NCBI GenBank assembly: GCA_947179485.1
Contig: OX359246.1
Location: 40,093,632-40,157,631 of the forward strand
DNA: 64,000 nucleotides
From: Allacma fusca
Lineage: Eukaryota > Arthropoda > Collembola > Symphypleona > Sminthuridae
Reading direction: 5' to 3'
Every line of letters starts with the position of its first letter. Position 1 is the stretch's first letter. Under the pieces are notes generated by a model. The model ran no database searches. It saw nothing but the letters and a program-made list of their open reading frames with translations, and was not told the origin of the DNA. Shown here in pieces: positions 47,519-59,669 of this stretch. The position numbers and the translations under genes are program-made.

Positions 47519-50320
47519 TCATTCCAAGTCTTCAGTCTTCCCTCGGTCAATATTCGGGTCAATCGGGGGTGGAGGTAGAATGTGTGAAAGAGCTGTAGCA
47601 AACGGAAAGGGTGGAGGGTACTCACCAAATAGACCCATTGCAAATGCATTAAATTCAGGGGGGTGTGACTCCGAAGATTTGGATTTCTTATTATTCTTAT
47701 TTTCCAGGGCCATGTCCAAGCCCTTCTTGAGTAAGTCCAACTTCAGGGATTTCCCATATTTCCCTCTCACGTACATCAGTAGGCTATTGTATGGGATCCC
47801 AAATATCCTGGATGCCTGGGTCAAATAACCAATTCAAGAGTCACAATCCAGGTAACACACAAAAGCGTAATTAAGAATCTATAGATACATCCCACAGATT
47901 TATCTTCTTCAAATTATAATATTTCCGGAGGCTTCTAAAATTTAAAATAGCTCCAATGAACATAAATTTGACTACAGTATTTCATGATTGTACTACACAA
48001 ATTTCCACTCCAAAATTGAAAACAGTATCCTATCCATAGGGGATTTTTGCAAGCCAATAACTTTCTACATATAATTATTCAAAATTGTGATATTTATTAT
48101 CACCTGGGAAGTAGTCATCTTCTTATTCCAGACATTATGGAGTGCCTCTGTTAAATCAGCATTGCTCCAGGCTCTAGGGGGTCCACCTCGAGGTGCACTA
48201 TGTTGAGCTCGATGACGTCCGAAGATAGGAGCGGGTCCGAGAGTTAAACCCGGCCAATGACCGGTTTGACCAAATCCGTTGGAAAAAGGTGGGAATATCG
48301 TCGGTGGCGTTGAACAAGCATGAATTTCCTCTGGAGAGGGTGGAGATGCCTTATTAATAGGAGAGGAGTATTGTGGTGAGTTTGGAGGAGATGCAATGAA
48401 AGTCGGGGATGACATCCCATCTTCCGAGGTAATATTATACTGGAATTGGGATAAAATGCTAATTATAATCTTAATTTAGATTCCCCTGTTAATTCATAGC
48501 TGTTTAAAATTAATATTTAACTGTACACAGAGTTTACAAAAATTGGAGCGTTAAAGCGCAGAGCATGCGTTAAACACAATGTTAAGCAAAATTGTCCTCA
48601 AAGTCTTACTGGCGATGGTTCTTTCGTTAATGGCAAAAGATCGCAATTGGGATGACAGTCATGGCAAGGTTTTGGAGGAGGATTTGCATTACTTGACATG
48701 GAGTAGTCAATCACTTCGCACTCATCCGTGCTATTTTTCCTCAAATCTTGAGCTACATAATCCCCAGAGCGTCGACGAGGTCTTGGCTGAAATTGTTCAA
48801 ATTCATGTAGAAACTTTTACTAATATTAATTATTTAATAATAATAATAATTTATTTTACATCCAGGTTTTTGTACTCGCTGGCAAAAGTAAAACTTTTAA
48901 TTAAAAAAAACGTGTTTCAATTTCAACTCCATAGAGCTTTCAAATGTAATCACCGTGAAAAAATGTCTTGTGTCTTAAACTGAACCAAGAACGCTAAAAC
49001 CCAAATCCTCTGAAAAGCTACATAATAGTCATACAAACAAAAACATAACTCAGTTCAATAAACTCTTCCCTATTATTATAACTTTTGGTAAATTTGATTT
49101 GCATTAATGACAGTCGTCACAATATAACATAAATATTTTTGACTCTGGTTGTACAAATATATGTTGTGTTCATAGCACATTCTACATAAACAAATAAATA
49201 CTTAAGTTTATTTCTGCTTGAATGTACGGAGCAATTCTCTTGCATATACATGAGTATAGTTATAGTTTTAACTATCCATAGATACCTATACTTACTTTGT
49301 ACACGGAATAAAATGCAAATTCAACCATCGAAAATATTTACCAATTTAGGGAAACACCAAAAAGCACTCAAATGTTGTTTATCCATTCTTGAGTGCAACC
49401 ATCCATACTTTCTATGAGGAGTAGGGTCGGGGGATATAAGAGTTAGAAAAAGTACTTATACTTTTGAATGAGAGCTCTACATAGATATGTACAAGTATAC
49501 TTGAAACACTTGTGTTTCCATTAGGCTCCTTCAAAATCTAAGGTTACATATATTTCCCATGTTGTTAAGATGAAGGTTCCTCAAGTTCTGGGATGGTTAC
49601 AGTACACTTGAAGCATCCCATGAATTTAGCGTAGTGTTGTTAGATTACGTAGATATGAAGCCTAACTCATAATTTCAGGAATTCTATATCTATCTATCTT
49701 TGGAGGAAACTTGAATTATTACCAGAGAGATCCAAAATTCGGAAAATTAAAAATTACTTTCTACTCATTACCATTTAGTGCTTACTAGTAATCCGGATGT
49801 TTGATACATAGCTAGAATTTTACTACGTATTTTTAAATATGTATTCACTGGAAATTCTGAGTCATTCACACGTAATGAGATAAGTAGTCGTCGTCTCTAA
49901 ATTGGTTTTGATATTGAATGGAAATAATTGCATCTAAGTACTTGTCTAATTGTAAGTTTGTAGATGTATGAATGTATGGTAAGGAACATTCAGATGTAAT
50001 AGGTCTCTATAGATAGATATTTGTATCTATATGTGCATATAAAGGTAGAAAATAAATTGAACCTGTTTTCTCCGGAATCTGGAGTTCCGAAGTAATGCTG
50101 CCGCTCCTCCAACCATCTTGGCTGCGGTTTGTGGGCTCTCATTCAGGTGGGCTCCCGTCGAGAGATTCAAACATTTGGGAGACGTAGGCCTGTTTTCATA
50201 CTCTAAAGCCATATTTGGCTCAAGTGGCTCCTCCGTCATTATTACTGATGAGTCTCTCCTTGTTGGGGTCATTACACGATTATTTCCCGTTGTCATCCGT
50301 ATTGATAATGGCATTCTCAT
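47519..50320 (-). CDS. Pipsqueak-type HTH transcription factor, E93/Mblk-1-like
   Basis: Four minus-strand coding exons, 50063-50320, 48610-48786, 48104-48439 and 47519-47815, all in phase 0, give 355 residues. The DNA-binding psq helix-turn-helix spans about residues 234-284: RAWSNADLTEALHNVWNKKM, TTSQASRIFGIPYNSLLMYV, RGKYGKSLKLD. An intron splits it after TTSQ. N-terminal parts read AAALLRNSRFRRKQPRPRRR, then SGDYVAQDLRKNSTDECEVI, then a Pro/Ser-rich linker. These blocks resemble, from memory, the ecdysone-induced factor E93 (Eip93F; Mblk-1 in bee; LCOR in vertebrates), which specifies adult development. Known E93 proteins are longer with a second psq motif, which I do not find. A strong donor (GTGAGTACC) inside the last exon near 47629 could splice onward to another C terminus. 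An in-frame stop lies upstream of the chosen start, so earlier exons may be non-coding. Other psq-family members are the alternative. Confidence 0.75.
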
Positions 50321-51558
50321 CGCCTCATCTCTTCCAATTTACCCCTGCAGTCAGCCCAACCACACGAATCTAGAGTATCCTCCCAGACACGATAAGTACC
50401 TGGAAATAAAGTCAAATCTCTTTGTGAGAGTGGAGTTCTGTACAGATAGAAATTACCTACTACAGTAGACACTCGTACATAATGCAGGAGACTCTCACTG
50501 TAAAAAGTACCCAATAAAATCACTTTCTCCGTAAACTTTCGCACCATTTGTTTTCGCACCATCCCCCTTTCATTGTAATGTTAATTTTTCTCCTTATAAG
50601 AGCATGCCATTACGATTCTTTTTGACCGATTTTCTCATAGTGTTAAATCCCTCCCTGGGTTTTATCCCTGGACTTTAAAGCTTTAAGGATCGCTTACTAT
50701 ATTAATTTTTCCCACGAGTTTCCTTACTCCAGGACATTTAAATTATTACCCTTCAATTTTGCCAGAACATGAAAAATAATTTTTAAACCAGATATCTATA
50801 TATACACAGAGATCCTCAAATAATTATTAAAGTAATCCGATTTTTTTTACTACAGCTCACACTCCAAGATAAGAATATCGAGAGATGAACAGTAATAATT
50901 GTTACAGGAAGTGTGTAAATATGAGTTTAATTTGGAAGAATAATTTTGAGGAATGTTTGGTCCACGTCATTTCCTCAAAAGAGATATTAATATGAAATTA
51001 AAGCCTCCAAAGTCATTTTCAATGTAACCAATGCCAGAGTCCAAGGAAGGAATAATTTTAGCTTATCTGAAACCAAGGACAGGAATAAAAGATTAAGGAC
51101 CCAAGCAACTGCTGATTTATTCAAATGAGTTGCATATACCTGACTGACCTGACGTACATAATTACGTTTATCGCAAAAACAGAGTATAATATAAGTATAT
51201 AAGTAATTACATATATAATTAATTATGTATGTGGATTAGTTATATATAACTGAGAAAAATATCCCCTCAGTTTCATATATACATAGTGACTACAAGCAGG
51301 AGGATTTGTTATAGGAGTAAATATCTATAGATATACAGTAGATATATCTATGTAGGAGAGTATCTTAGGACAGAATAGGGATCAAGATGAGTGGAGTTTA
51401 GACAGTGGAAGTTATAAATTGATAATAAGATAATGCGTAGAATGTTAATGTTTTAAAGTCTGTCAGTTAATCCAGGGAAAGGACCAGGCTTCATCCGCAA
51501 ATTGAATTTCCTTGGTCTCTCTGTCAGTCAGTCATATCTGTTTTCTAGTGTCTCAATG

Positions 51559-51582
51559 TCTCTCTCTCTCTCTCTCTCTCTC
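51559..51582. repeat. (TC)n microsatellite
   Basis: TC run of about 24 bp, upstream of the psq-domain gene. Confidence 0.9.
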
Positions 51583-52040
51583 ATTCGCTTGCTAAAGCAC
51601 ACAGGCTTCCATTCTTGTGACTTTCGGTCGCTCCTTGTGTATATTATTTAATAGAGAAACCCCAGAGAATGTTATCGTATCAGAGTATGTTTCCGCTTGA
51701 TGATTTCATTTAAAGGACGGTAATGAGAAGAGACGTTTCTCGTCTCTCCGTCAAACCTTGCTTTGTGTATCAAAGGGTGGTTTGGTGTACCACTCCATTT
51801 CTCTATCTCTCATCCTGCTCCCGTTATAAGTATCAGGCTGATGTAGTACAAATGTATGCACCCTCCTCATCAAGATGACACAATGTACTTTTGCTTTATG
51901 AGCAGAGTATCAGCAAGCGAGGCAGAGTACCTTAGACAAAGATGTTACCAAAGGATAGGAAAAGGCATGGCTTTCTCCAGCCCCGGAAAAGTAGCTATGG
52001 ATGATGGAACGGTGTGTACATATGAGTTTATACAAGTGAA

Positions 52041-52043
<3 letters not shown>

Positions 52044-52091
<48 letters not shown>
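52044..52091. repeat. (GA)n microsatellite
   Basis: GA run of about 48 bp. Open frames through it encode Arg-Glu or Ser-Leu repeats and are not genes. Confidence 0.93.
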
Positions 52092-52094
<3 letters not shown>

Positions 52095-53196
52095 AACGAC
52101 GACATCTCGTTTTGTGACTTGTTCCACGGATGCGGAATTAATTTGTTGCGGTTTCAATGGGAGAATTTTTTTCCGCATTTTTACTCCGAGACAGCGTTTT
52201 TAATTACTATGGGTCCTTCTCTCTCAATGGGAACACTGAGTACTATTTCTATAACGAAATTCTTCCAGGTTGTCTACACCTCATCATGTTTTTTCCCCAC
52301 TATAATTTCTGACGCTACGCTAGATACAGTAATTATACAAATATCCATAATTACTAAAATGTATATATACATATATAATTATCTATAGCTACGTAAATAA
52401 TTACATACAAAGGTATAATGCTATAGGAAAAAGAAAAAGCTTTCCTGTACTTTCTCTACTTTCTCTTACGTCATTTACATTTACACTATTATCCTAGCAA
52501 GCACCTTTAAAGCTCAATACAGGCCCAGGCTCTGTAGTATTTAATGCATTCGTGGGTATAAAATACCTAGCGGGACATATTGCAGTATTCAGTGTACATT
52601 GATAATATGACCAGGTATTTTATTCCTCAGTCCTTAGTCTTCACAATTCACAAATTTCTGTATACGTCGGAAATGAAATTACAGTATCATAACTGAATAG
52701 AGTGAAAACATACAACTAGACTAATAATGGCACGGACTCTCTATACAAGCACCTCTGAGATGAACAGATTTTGAACTCTTGTAAGCAGAAAAATTTGCAC
52801 TGTGTTAGAGTCAACTCTTTTCATTACTACACCCCAATAATTTACCACCAATCCAATACCTTATAGCGTACTTTATAGATTTCACTAGGAGAATACGCTT
52901 CAAATACCCAGTATGTTCAGTATGGTGAAACGTTTGTGAAACTTTATATAGATATGTAAATTAGACTGTCATTTTTGTCTGTTATAGGTACAGACACGGT
53001 AAAAAAAATTCAGGTATTTTTAGCATCTGTAATAAAGCAGGGAAGGATTTATGTATGTACTGTCACAGACGTGTTTGATTCGATCCACGATTTTCCTTTT
53101 GACTTATTCCCATTTTATTCTCTAATAAAAATAATCAGGAGTAAAGATGGCAAATAATTACTTAATCTCCTTCAAATTTGTAAATGTTTGAAATAT

Positions 53197-53713
53197 TGTT
53201 AGGTATGTATATAGAAATTACATAAATTAGTTAAGTCTCACATGAATAATTAATTAAGTTGTGAAACACACAACCCTAGGTTAAGTCAGTTCAAAGTTAC
53301 TTAAACACTTATTGTAAAGGTGCAATGTAAGCACTTCCCATCGGCTAAAGCCGACGAGTGTCAACGTCCCGTTACATCCGTTATGATGTAACGTCTAGAC
53401 TTAAGATTGTAAAAATAGGCTCAAGTAGCCACTTGTTAAGTTTAAGATTCTTCCAGACTCTTCAGTGAATAACTGAGAGTCATTCCAGTAACACCTATTT
53501 TTAGTTGTTAATCTTCATTTCCTTTTCCTTTTAATTTCAGTTATAAATAAAAGTAATTAGTCTTCGGATTAATGTAAAATCATTCTCAATCGTTTATTCA
53601 TAATCATTCCTTTCATCAGCACGATTTCCAATTAGTTACAATTTCTTGACAATTACATAAGTAAATAACCCAGGAGTTAGGATTTCATGGTATGACCATA
53701 ACCTACTCTTACA
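53197..53713 (+). repeat. 5' LTR
   Basis: 517 bp, TGTTAGG...CTTACA, with the usual TG...CA ends. Contains TATAAATAAAA at 53542-53552 (TATA-like and AATAAA overlapping) and two short hairpins (see the findings). Confidence 0.95.
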
Positions 53714-54234
53714 TGGTGGCCTTTGTAAAACATTGCCAAAATATTATTTCCCTGGCGATGCTCCCGAATTACTCTCAATTATCACTCCCCTTGGGAAACA
53801 ATCGATTTACTTTAAGAATTGATTTCATTACCAGGCAAGTTTGACTAATGTGTCATATTTCGTGAGAATTTTTGAGATTTACAGTTTTGGCCACGCAGAG
53901 GTTACATTCCTGCAATTTTGACGTTGCAACACGCACAGTTCATTCGGGACTACCCCCAGTGGAGTCAACCAGTATTGACTGTGACCGGTCGAAGAACCCC
54001 TCGTAAGTTTTTATTGATAAACGGGGTTATTATTTCTTGTCCACGGAAGGCAGACGGATTTACCTGCGCTTCACCGACCGATGCCCTGAGGATTTGGGTA
54101 TACTCAACGGACAGCCACGGAGCTCTGTACCGTTCCCACCTCATCCAGGAGGAATTTTATATAGTAAATGCACATTGTTAAGTTTCATATCCATGAACCA
54201 CCGTCACGGTACGTACATACTTACGTTATAATTT
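53714..54234 (+). other. Leader between 5' LTR and gag
   Basis: Begins TGGTGGCC directly after the LTR, the position and form of a primer-binding site; I cannot name the tRNA. An 87-codon open frame at 53918-54181 lies here. It has an ordinary composition but no recognised domain, and could be a leader peptide, part of a packaging region, or chance. Confidence 0.6.
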
Positions 54235-55857
54235 ATGTCCGATAAAAAGAAGCCCTCAGCATCCAAACCTGACCCTAAGCCTTCTACAAGTCGCGTCACT
54301 CGTAAAAATTCTGACCCTGATTTAAAGGACGCTTCTGAATTAGCCAAGGTTTTACAACAAGCAAAAGCCAAAGCAAAAGCTACCTCTAGCAGTAGTAAAA
54401 AGTCACCTCAATTACCTCCGCCATTACCTATAAACACACCACCTCCACCGCCAGTTCCTCCAGTAGTCCCTCCCGCACAAGCTTCTCCTCCGAGAACTCC
54501 CAGTCCACAATATTCTACTCCACCAGGCACTCCACCGCCGATCTCTTTACCTCCACCACTCCCTCCACCGTTACCTGCTCTTCCATTAGTTACTCCAGTT
54601 ACACGAACAGTTCCCTCTTTTAAGCGACAAATATTAAAAGCCCGTAAAATACAACATTTTTCACGTCACGGACCCTCTACCAAAACTCGCAAAGTCAAAC
54701 CATTCAAAATGGCCGCCGCAGCAGCAGCAGCAGCAGCAACTCCAGTCAATGTCACGGTAAATACCGCTCCCATTCATTCCATTGTTGACTTCCAAAAGAT
54801 TAAACAATTCCTTCCAGCAACTCATGATGTTCATGATTTTATTATTGACGTTCAACGTGTCGTGGCCCAATACCAATGGGATTGGCCCACTCTCCAAGGA
54901 CACACTCCCAATTTATTAGCTCGTGACCCTTATCAATGGCTGCAAACCCAACTCGCCATTGCTCCACCCATTATTGTTAGTATTGATACATTTTTCACGG
55001 CTCTCCGTGAACGCTATGCAAAACCCAGACAGGTTTATCTCAATCAATTAATTTCCCGCAAACAAAAAGATAATGAGACGAGTGCCAAATTTTTGTATGA
55101 TGTTGATAGTATTTGCACTCGCTATGACCCAACCATGAGTCAACCTGACCGTGTTGCTTGGGGAATGGAAGGCCTCCTCCCCAAGTTCAAATCGGCAGCG
55201 GCAGGTTTTCCATTTACGAGCATAGCTGCTCTCGTTCGTTTTTGCGAACAACGAGAATTTGCAGATACAACTGCTGGCCCTTCAGATATGGCTGCAAAAG
55301 TTAAGTCCTTGGAAGAAACCATCCAAAAACTTACCTTGTCTGACGCGCCTAATGCCCAAGCTAATTTTGCTTTTGTCCCTGGCCGCGGACGAGGTCGTGG
55401 CAATGGCCGCGGCAATTCCCATAATAATAATAATAATAATCACCGCGGTAACCAAGGCAACATTCATCAACCAGTTCCCCATCAGCCCCGAGGTAATAAT
55501 AATAATAATCATAATAACAACAATAATAACAGAGGACAAAATCAAAATCCCCACAAAGGCATGCAATGCTATAATTGTAATAAGTTTGGTCACATCAGTC
55601 GTGACTGCCGTTCGGGAAACCAACAGAGGGGGCCCAACCAGCGTGGTCAGGGTCCCCGCCCGAACTTTCGGAACAACAATTTCCGCGGAAACAACAATGG
55701 CTTCCGCAACAATCAGAACAACGGCAACAATCGCCGGAACGACCAAAATGCCCACAGATTGGAAATTTCATTCAATCCCAATCCGCCCCAAACCAATCAA
55801 ACTCCCCAGAATCACTTTGCGAATCTTCAATATCCCTCCATAACTTACCCACAATAA
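54235..55857 (+). CDS. gag-like ORF of the LTR element
   Basis: 540 codons. A Pro-rich, basic N-terminal third is followed by a short poly-Ala run, then a capsid-like helical region (DVHDFIIDVQRVVAQYQWDW) and the retrotransposon-gag homology. A Gly/Arg/Asn-rich tail carries one CCHC zinc knuckle, CYNCNKFGHISRDC. This is the nucleocapsid layout of Ty3/Gypsy Gag proteins. Confidence 0.92.
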   Translation: MSDKKKPSASKPDPKPSTSRVTRKNSDPDLKDASELAKVLQQAKAKAKATSSSSKKSPQLPPPLPINTPPPPPVPPVVPPAQASPPRTPSPQYSTPPGTPPPISLPPPLPPPLPALPLVTPVTRTVPSFKRQILKARKIQHFSRHGPSTKTRKVKPFKMAAAAAAAAATPVNVTVNTAPIHSIVDFQKIKQFLPATHDVHDFIIDVQRVVAQYQWDWPTLQGHTPNLLARDPYQWLQTQLAIAPPIIVSIDTFFTALRERYAKPRQVYLNQLISRKQKDNETSAKFLYDVDSICTRYDPTMSQPDRVAWGMEGLLPKFKSAAAGFPFTSIAALVRFCEQREFADTTAGPSDMAAKVKSLEETIQKLTLSDAPNAQANFAFVPGRGRGRGNGRGNSHNNNNNNHRGNQGNIHQPVPHQPRGNNNNNHNNNNNNRGQNQNPHKGMQCYNCNKFGHISRDCRSGNQQRGPNQRGQGPRPNFRNNNFRGNNNGFRNNQNNGNNRRNDQNAHRLEISFNPNPPQTNQTPQNHFANLQYPSITYPQ

Positions 55858-55877
55858 ACCTGTCACCTGCTTCATCA

Positions 55878-58800
55878 ATGTGCCCATATATTATGTGTTA
55901 TTTTGATGATGTCTCCATTGATGCATTAATTGATACAGGAGCTTCTCATAATTTAATTCAAAAGAATCACATCCCCTCCAGTGCAGTCATCACTCCTTGC
56001 CCACAAAGATTTGTTATCACAGCAGATAAAGCTCGCATTCCTACGTCCCATATAGCCTCCTTAACGTTCCAACTTGATAACTACTTTTACACAACAGAAG
56101 CCCATGTCCTTGAAACGCTCACTCCTCCACTCATTCTTGGCTGTAAGTTTATTACACAATTTGACTTTCATATACATCTGAACTCTAACTCACTATACAA
56201 CTCTCATGTATGTCATTACTTTCGTAAGCATGCATACTCAGCCACTTGCTCATCTGAGTGTGGCTGTTCCTCTCCCGTCAAAACATTATTTACTATCCAA
56301 CTTCCCCCTCGACACCAAATGTATGTACCGACTACATCATTACACACGTCTCACACGACATTTTTCAACCCTCATCCACTCATTGAAAAACAATACAAAG
56401 TAATTTTTCCTCCAGTTATCAACCCAGCGAAAAATGTTTTGCTCGCCACAAACATTTCCACATCTACCCAGATTATTCCCGCTGATACTCTTTTAGGTCA
56501 TGCTCAACGCTATGATTTTACCCAAAGCTTAAACACAGCTCCGGTAATTCCTCAGAATCCCACCCCTTTTACTCCAGAACAAATTCAATCATTAAATATT
56601 AATCCAAAATTACGGCCCGCTGAACGCGCCTCGATCATAAGCCTCCTCAATAAATATTCATATTTATTTGCATGGACACTTATGGATCTTCAAGTTTGTA
56701 CCCTACCCCCCATGCGTATTAAATTAAATTCTGACACTCCAGTTCAAGCCAAACCCTATCGCTTGAGCACTACGGAGCGTGAGATTTTAAAGCAGGAATT
56801 AGATAAATTAATTGAAGCAGGAATAATTGTCCCTTGCGAAAATTCCAACTACTCTACCCCTGTGTTTTTAGTACGCCAAAAATTAGGCAAATGGCGACTC
56901 GTCTGTGATTTTCAAAAACTAAATAAAATCACAGTAGACGAAATATTCCCTCTCCCAAGGATTGATGACTTGCTTTTTCAGTTACGAAGTGCTGCGTATT
57001 TTTCTCCCTTAGATTTATTTAGCGGTTATTATCAAGCCCTCATCCACCCGGATGATCAGCACTTAACTGCTATTGTCACTGAATTCGGACTATATATGTA
57101 TCTACGTGTATGTTTTGGTCTGAAAAATGCCCCCGCCTACTTTCAAAGGCTAGCTGCTCGTACTCTCGGTACTTTAAGATACACGCACGCTGTATCTTAT
57201 ATCGATGACATTATACCCTATAGTAAAGACTTTCCCTCTCATCTGGTCGCAATAGAACTTGTGTTTCAACGCTTAGCTAAAGTTAATTTTCGCATGAATC
57301 CCAAAAAGTGTTTCTTTGGTATGCAAGAACATGTAGTCTTTGGATTCTTTTTGTCCCAAAAAGGTTTATCCACTGAATCAGCAAAAGTGGCTGCAATTAT
57401 GCAACAGCCCAAACCTAATAATTTAGAAACTCTACGTAAATTTTTAGGCACTATAGGTTATTATCGCAGATTTATTTGGAACTTTGCTCAAATAGCTGCT
57501 CCTCTCCAAGGATTATTGAAGAAACATTCTCTTTATCATTGGAGCCCAGACTGTGATAAGGCATTTTTGACTCTCAAAAATGCGCTATGCACAGCTCCGG
57601 TCCTTCGACACTATGATCCCACACTCCCATGTATTTTATATACGGACGCAAGTAATTTAGCCATAGCTGGCATTTTACATCAACATTTTGAGGATGGTGA
57701 ACACCCAATTTATTTTATTTCCAGAGCTTTGACTCCAGCTGAGAAAAATTGGGGTGCTACCGAAAAAGAATGTTTAGCTGTAGTATTTGCCACAAGAAAG
57801 CTTCGAGAATTTTTATATCTCAAACCTTTCATAATTGTTACTGACCATCATGCTTTATGTTATTTAAAATGCCAACGTAATCCCACCGCCCGACTTACTC
57901 GTATGGCTGTAATTTTAGAACAATTTCGCTATGTAATTAGGTATAAAAAAGGTACTCTACATAGGAACGTAGATGGTGTCTCTCGTTGCCCCTACGCTCT
58001 CTCCACTTCAAAAGACACGGAAGATGATCTTACAATTCCAGGTCTGACAGCCCAATCTCCCACATCCAGCCCCAAGCCACTCCCAGCAATACCTCTCATT
58101 AATCCTGCTGATTTACAGCATGCTCAAGCAATTGATCATACTTTAAATAAATTATTGCAGAAAAAGCGCTCCAAATTAATTCCCAATGATGATGGTATTT
58201 ATTTTATTCAATTTAATCCCCGCAATCCTAAACTTTTAGTCATCCCAAAAGCTATGATTCCCATCGTGTTACAAAGTGCTCACAATCATCCCCTTGGTGG
58301 TCATTTGAATTTTCAGAGGACTTTGGCACGTCTCCGTCCATTTTATTGGTGGAGATCAATTACATCAGACACATTTAAGCACTGTACTCATTGCCCGGAG
58401 TGCCAAAGTCGCCAACACCTCACCAAATTACGCATGGACAGTTTGAAAAACATTCCCATAAAAATTCCAGCAAGCACATATGCTATGGATTTATTAGGCC
58501 CCTTTCGTGAAACTCCAAGAGGCAATAAATATGTACTCGTCCTCACCGACTTATTTACTAAATGGGTACATACTTCCCTCCTTCCCAACAGAGAAGCTGC
58601 CCATATAGCCATGCATTTGGAATCTTTTATTTTAACATTTCCAGGCATGTCTATATTAATTTCTGACGGAGCTGCGGAGTTTAAATCTGCAACTCTACAA
58701 GAATTATTAAAACGGTTTAATATTACACATCATGTAAGTATGCCCTTTCACCCCCGTTCCCACGGAATTGTAGAGAGATTAAATCAAACTCTCGCAATTA

Positions 58801-59669
58801 TGCTCAGCAAATTTGTCTCGGACAATCAGTTAGATTGGGACATATTTGTTCCGTATGTAATTACTGCATATAATACTTCCGAGCATTCAGTTACAAAAAT
58901 TTCCCCTTTTCAAGCATTTTTCGGTAGAGCTCCTCCAGCACCTCTACTCAACTCCATTCCCAATACACTTTTACAAATGACTCAGCTCAGCGCTTCTCAG
59001 GTCAAAATCATGCATCAAAGAATATCCCAATTAATTAAAAAGGCTCAATTACACGCCAAAGAACGATTTGATGCTATGTATCAACCCTTAGAGTTTAAAG
59101 TTGGTTCCCACGTTCGATTTTATCTCCCTCAGCGAAAAATTGGTTTGTCTGACAAACTTCTTTGTCGTTGGGTTGGACCTTATACCATAACTTATATTGA
59201 TAAGAACAATAATGCTGACTTAGTTTTAACCTTTCCCTCTACTAAGCTTAGACCTAGTATTAAGTGTCACCTCTCCCAACTCAAGCTCATAAAAATTGAT
59301 TTGGGGGATGGCATCATTCATCCCGAGTATGTATATACTACGGAAGACCAGCACGAATTTGACGCTTGGTTGACACAATTTCCCTCCGACACCCCAGACT
59401 CCGGTTCCTCTCTCCCTTCTCCCATCCGTAAATCTTCTACACGTCCTTCACGCAAAATGAAAATACAACCGTCCACTTCATCTGAAGACAGTCCAGTTAA
59501 GCGTTTAACTTCTCCTCCTCCAAACTCCTCGCCACAAACTTCTGGTTATCACTCCACAAAGTTGAAATCAATTCTCAAACCACCCCAACCAATTGATACG
59601 AATCATCCACTTCGACGTTCTGTACGTTTAAGACATAAAACAAAGAAAGTTACATTTTCCCATGTCTGA
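55878..59669 (+). CDS. pol ORF of the LTR element
   Basis: 1263 codons. In order: retropepsin-type protease (LIDTGASHNLI near residue 19), reverse transcriptase with YIDD at 441-444, RNase H (ILYTDASNLAIAGIL), integrase with an HHCC zinc region (HNHPLGGH...CTHCPEC) and catalytic Asp, Asp, Glu blocks (AMDLLGP, SDGAAEF, VERLNQT), then a GPY/F motif (RWVGPYTI). No chromodomain is visible after it. Pol starts just after gag in another frame; the family is known to use frameshifting or related recoding here. Confidence 0.95.
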   Translation: MCPYIMCYFDDVSIDALIDTGASHNLIQKNHIPSSAVITPCPQRFVITADKARIPTSHIASLTFQLDNYFYTTEAHVLETLTPPLILGCKFITQFDFHIHLNSNSLYNSHVCHYFRKHAYSATCSSECGCSSPVKTLFTIQLPPRHQMYVPTTSLHTSHTTFFNPHPLIEKQYKVIFPPVINPAKNVLLATNISTSTQIIPADTLLGHAQRYDFTQSLNTAPVIPQNPTPFTPEQIQSLNINPKLRPAERASIISLLNKYSYLFAWTLMDLQVCTLPPMRIKLNSDTPVQAKPYRLSTTEREILKQELDKLIEAGIIVPCENSNYSTPVFLVRQKLGKWRLVCDFQKLNKITVDEIFPLPRIDDLLFQLRSAAYFSPLDLFSGYYQALIHPDDQHLTAIVTEFGLYMYLRVCFGLKNAPAYFQRLAARTLGTLRYTHAVSYIDDIIPYSKDFPSHLVAIELVFQRLAKVNFRMNPKKCFFGMQEHVVFGFFLSQKGLSTESAKVAAIMQQPKPNNLETLRKFLGTIGYYRRFIWNFAQIAAPLQGLLKKHSLYHWSPDCDKAFLTLKNALCTAPVLRHYDPTLPCILYTDASNLAIAGILHQHFEDGEHPIYFISRALTPAEKNWGATEKECLAVVFATRKLREFLYLKPFIIVTDHHALCYLKCQRNPTARLTRMAVILEQFRYVIRYKKGTLHRNVDGVSRCPYALSTSKDTEDDLTIPGLTAQSPTSSPKPLPAIPLINPADLQHAQAIDHTLNKLLQKKRSKLIPNDDGIYFIQFNPRNPKLLVIPKAMIPIVLQSAHNHPLGGHLNFQRTLARLRPFYWWRSITSDTFKHCTHCPECQSRQHLTKLRMDSLKNIPIKIPASTYAMDLLGPFRETPRGNKYVLVLTDLFTKWVHTSLLPNREAAHIAMHLESFILTFPGMSILISDGAAEFKSATLQELLKRFNITHHVSMPFHPRSHGIVERLNQTLAIMLSKFVSDNQLDWDIFVPYVITAYNTSEHSVTKISPFQAFFGRAPPAPLLNSIPNTLLQMTQLSASQVKIMHQRISQLIKKAQLHAKERFDAMYQPLEFKVGSHVRFYLPQRKIGLSDKLLCRWVGPYTITYIDKNNNADLVLTFPSTKLRPSIKCHLSQLKLIKIDLGDGIIHPEYVYTTEDQHEFDAWLTQFPSDTPDSGSSLPSPIRKSSTRPSRKMKIQPSTSSEDSPVKRLTSPPPNSSPQTSGYHSTKLKSILKPPQPIDTNHPLRRSVRLRHKTKKVTFSHV

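Larger units (their letters stand above)
50321..53196. other. 5' side of the psq-domain gene, no coding seen
   Basis: Probably promoter, 5' UTR exons or first intron of the minus-strand psq-domain gene. An open minus-strand frame at 50317-50562 overlaps the first coding exon's start in another frame and is likely leader. (TC)n at 51559-51582 and (GA)n at 52044-52091 lie here. No gene is supported. Confidence 0.45.

Noticed and set aside
48579-48983. 134-codon plus-strand frame
   Set aside because: It is the shadow of a minus-strand coding exon (48610-48786) of the psq-domain gene, which has proper splice sites and joins in phase.
51856-52203. 115-codon frame through the GA run
   Set aside because: A large part is an Arg-Glu repeat from (GA)n, and the flanking peptide shows no domain.
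55259-55843. 194-codon plus frame and 157-codon minus frame over gag
   Set aside because: Both are shadows of the low-complexity Asn/Gly-rich gag tail. They give Ile- or Val-rich repeats.
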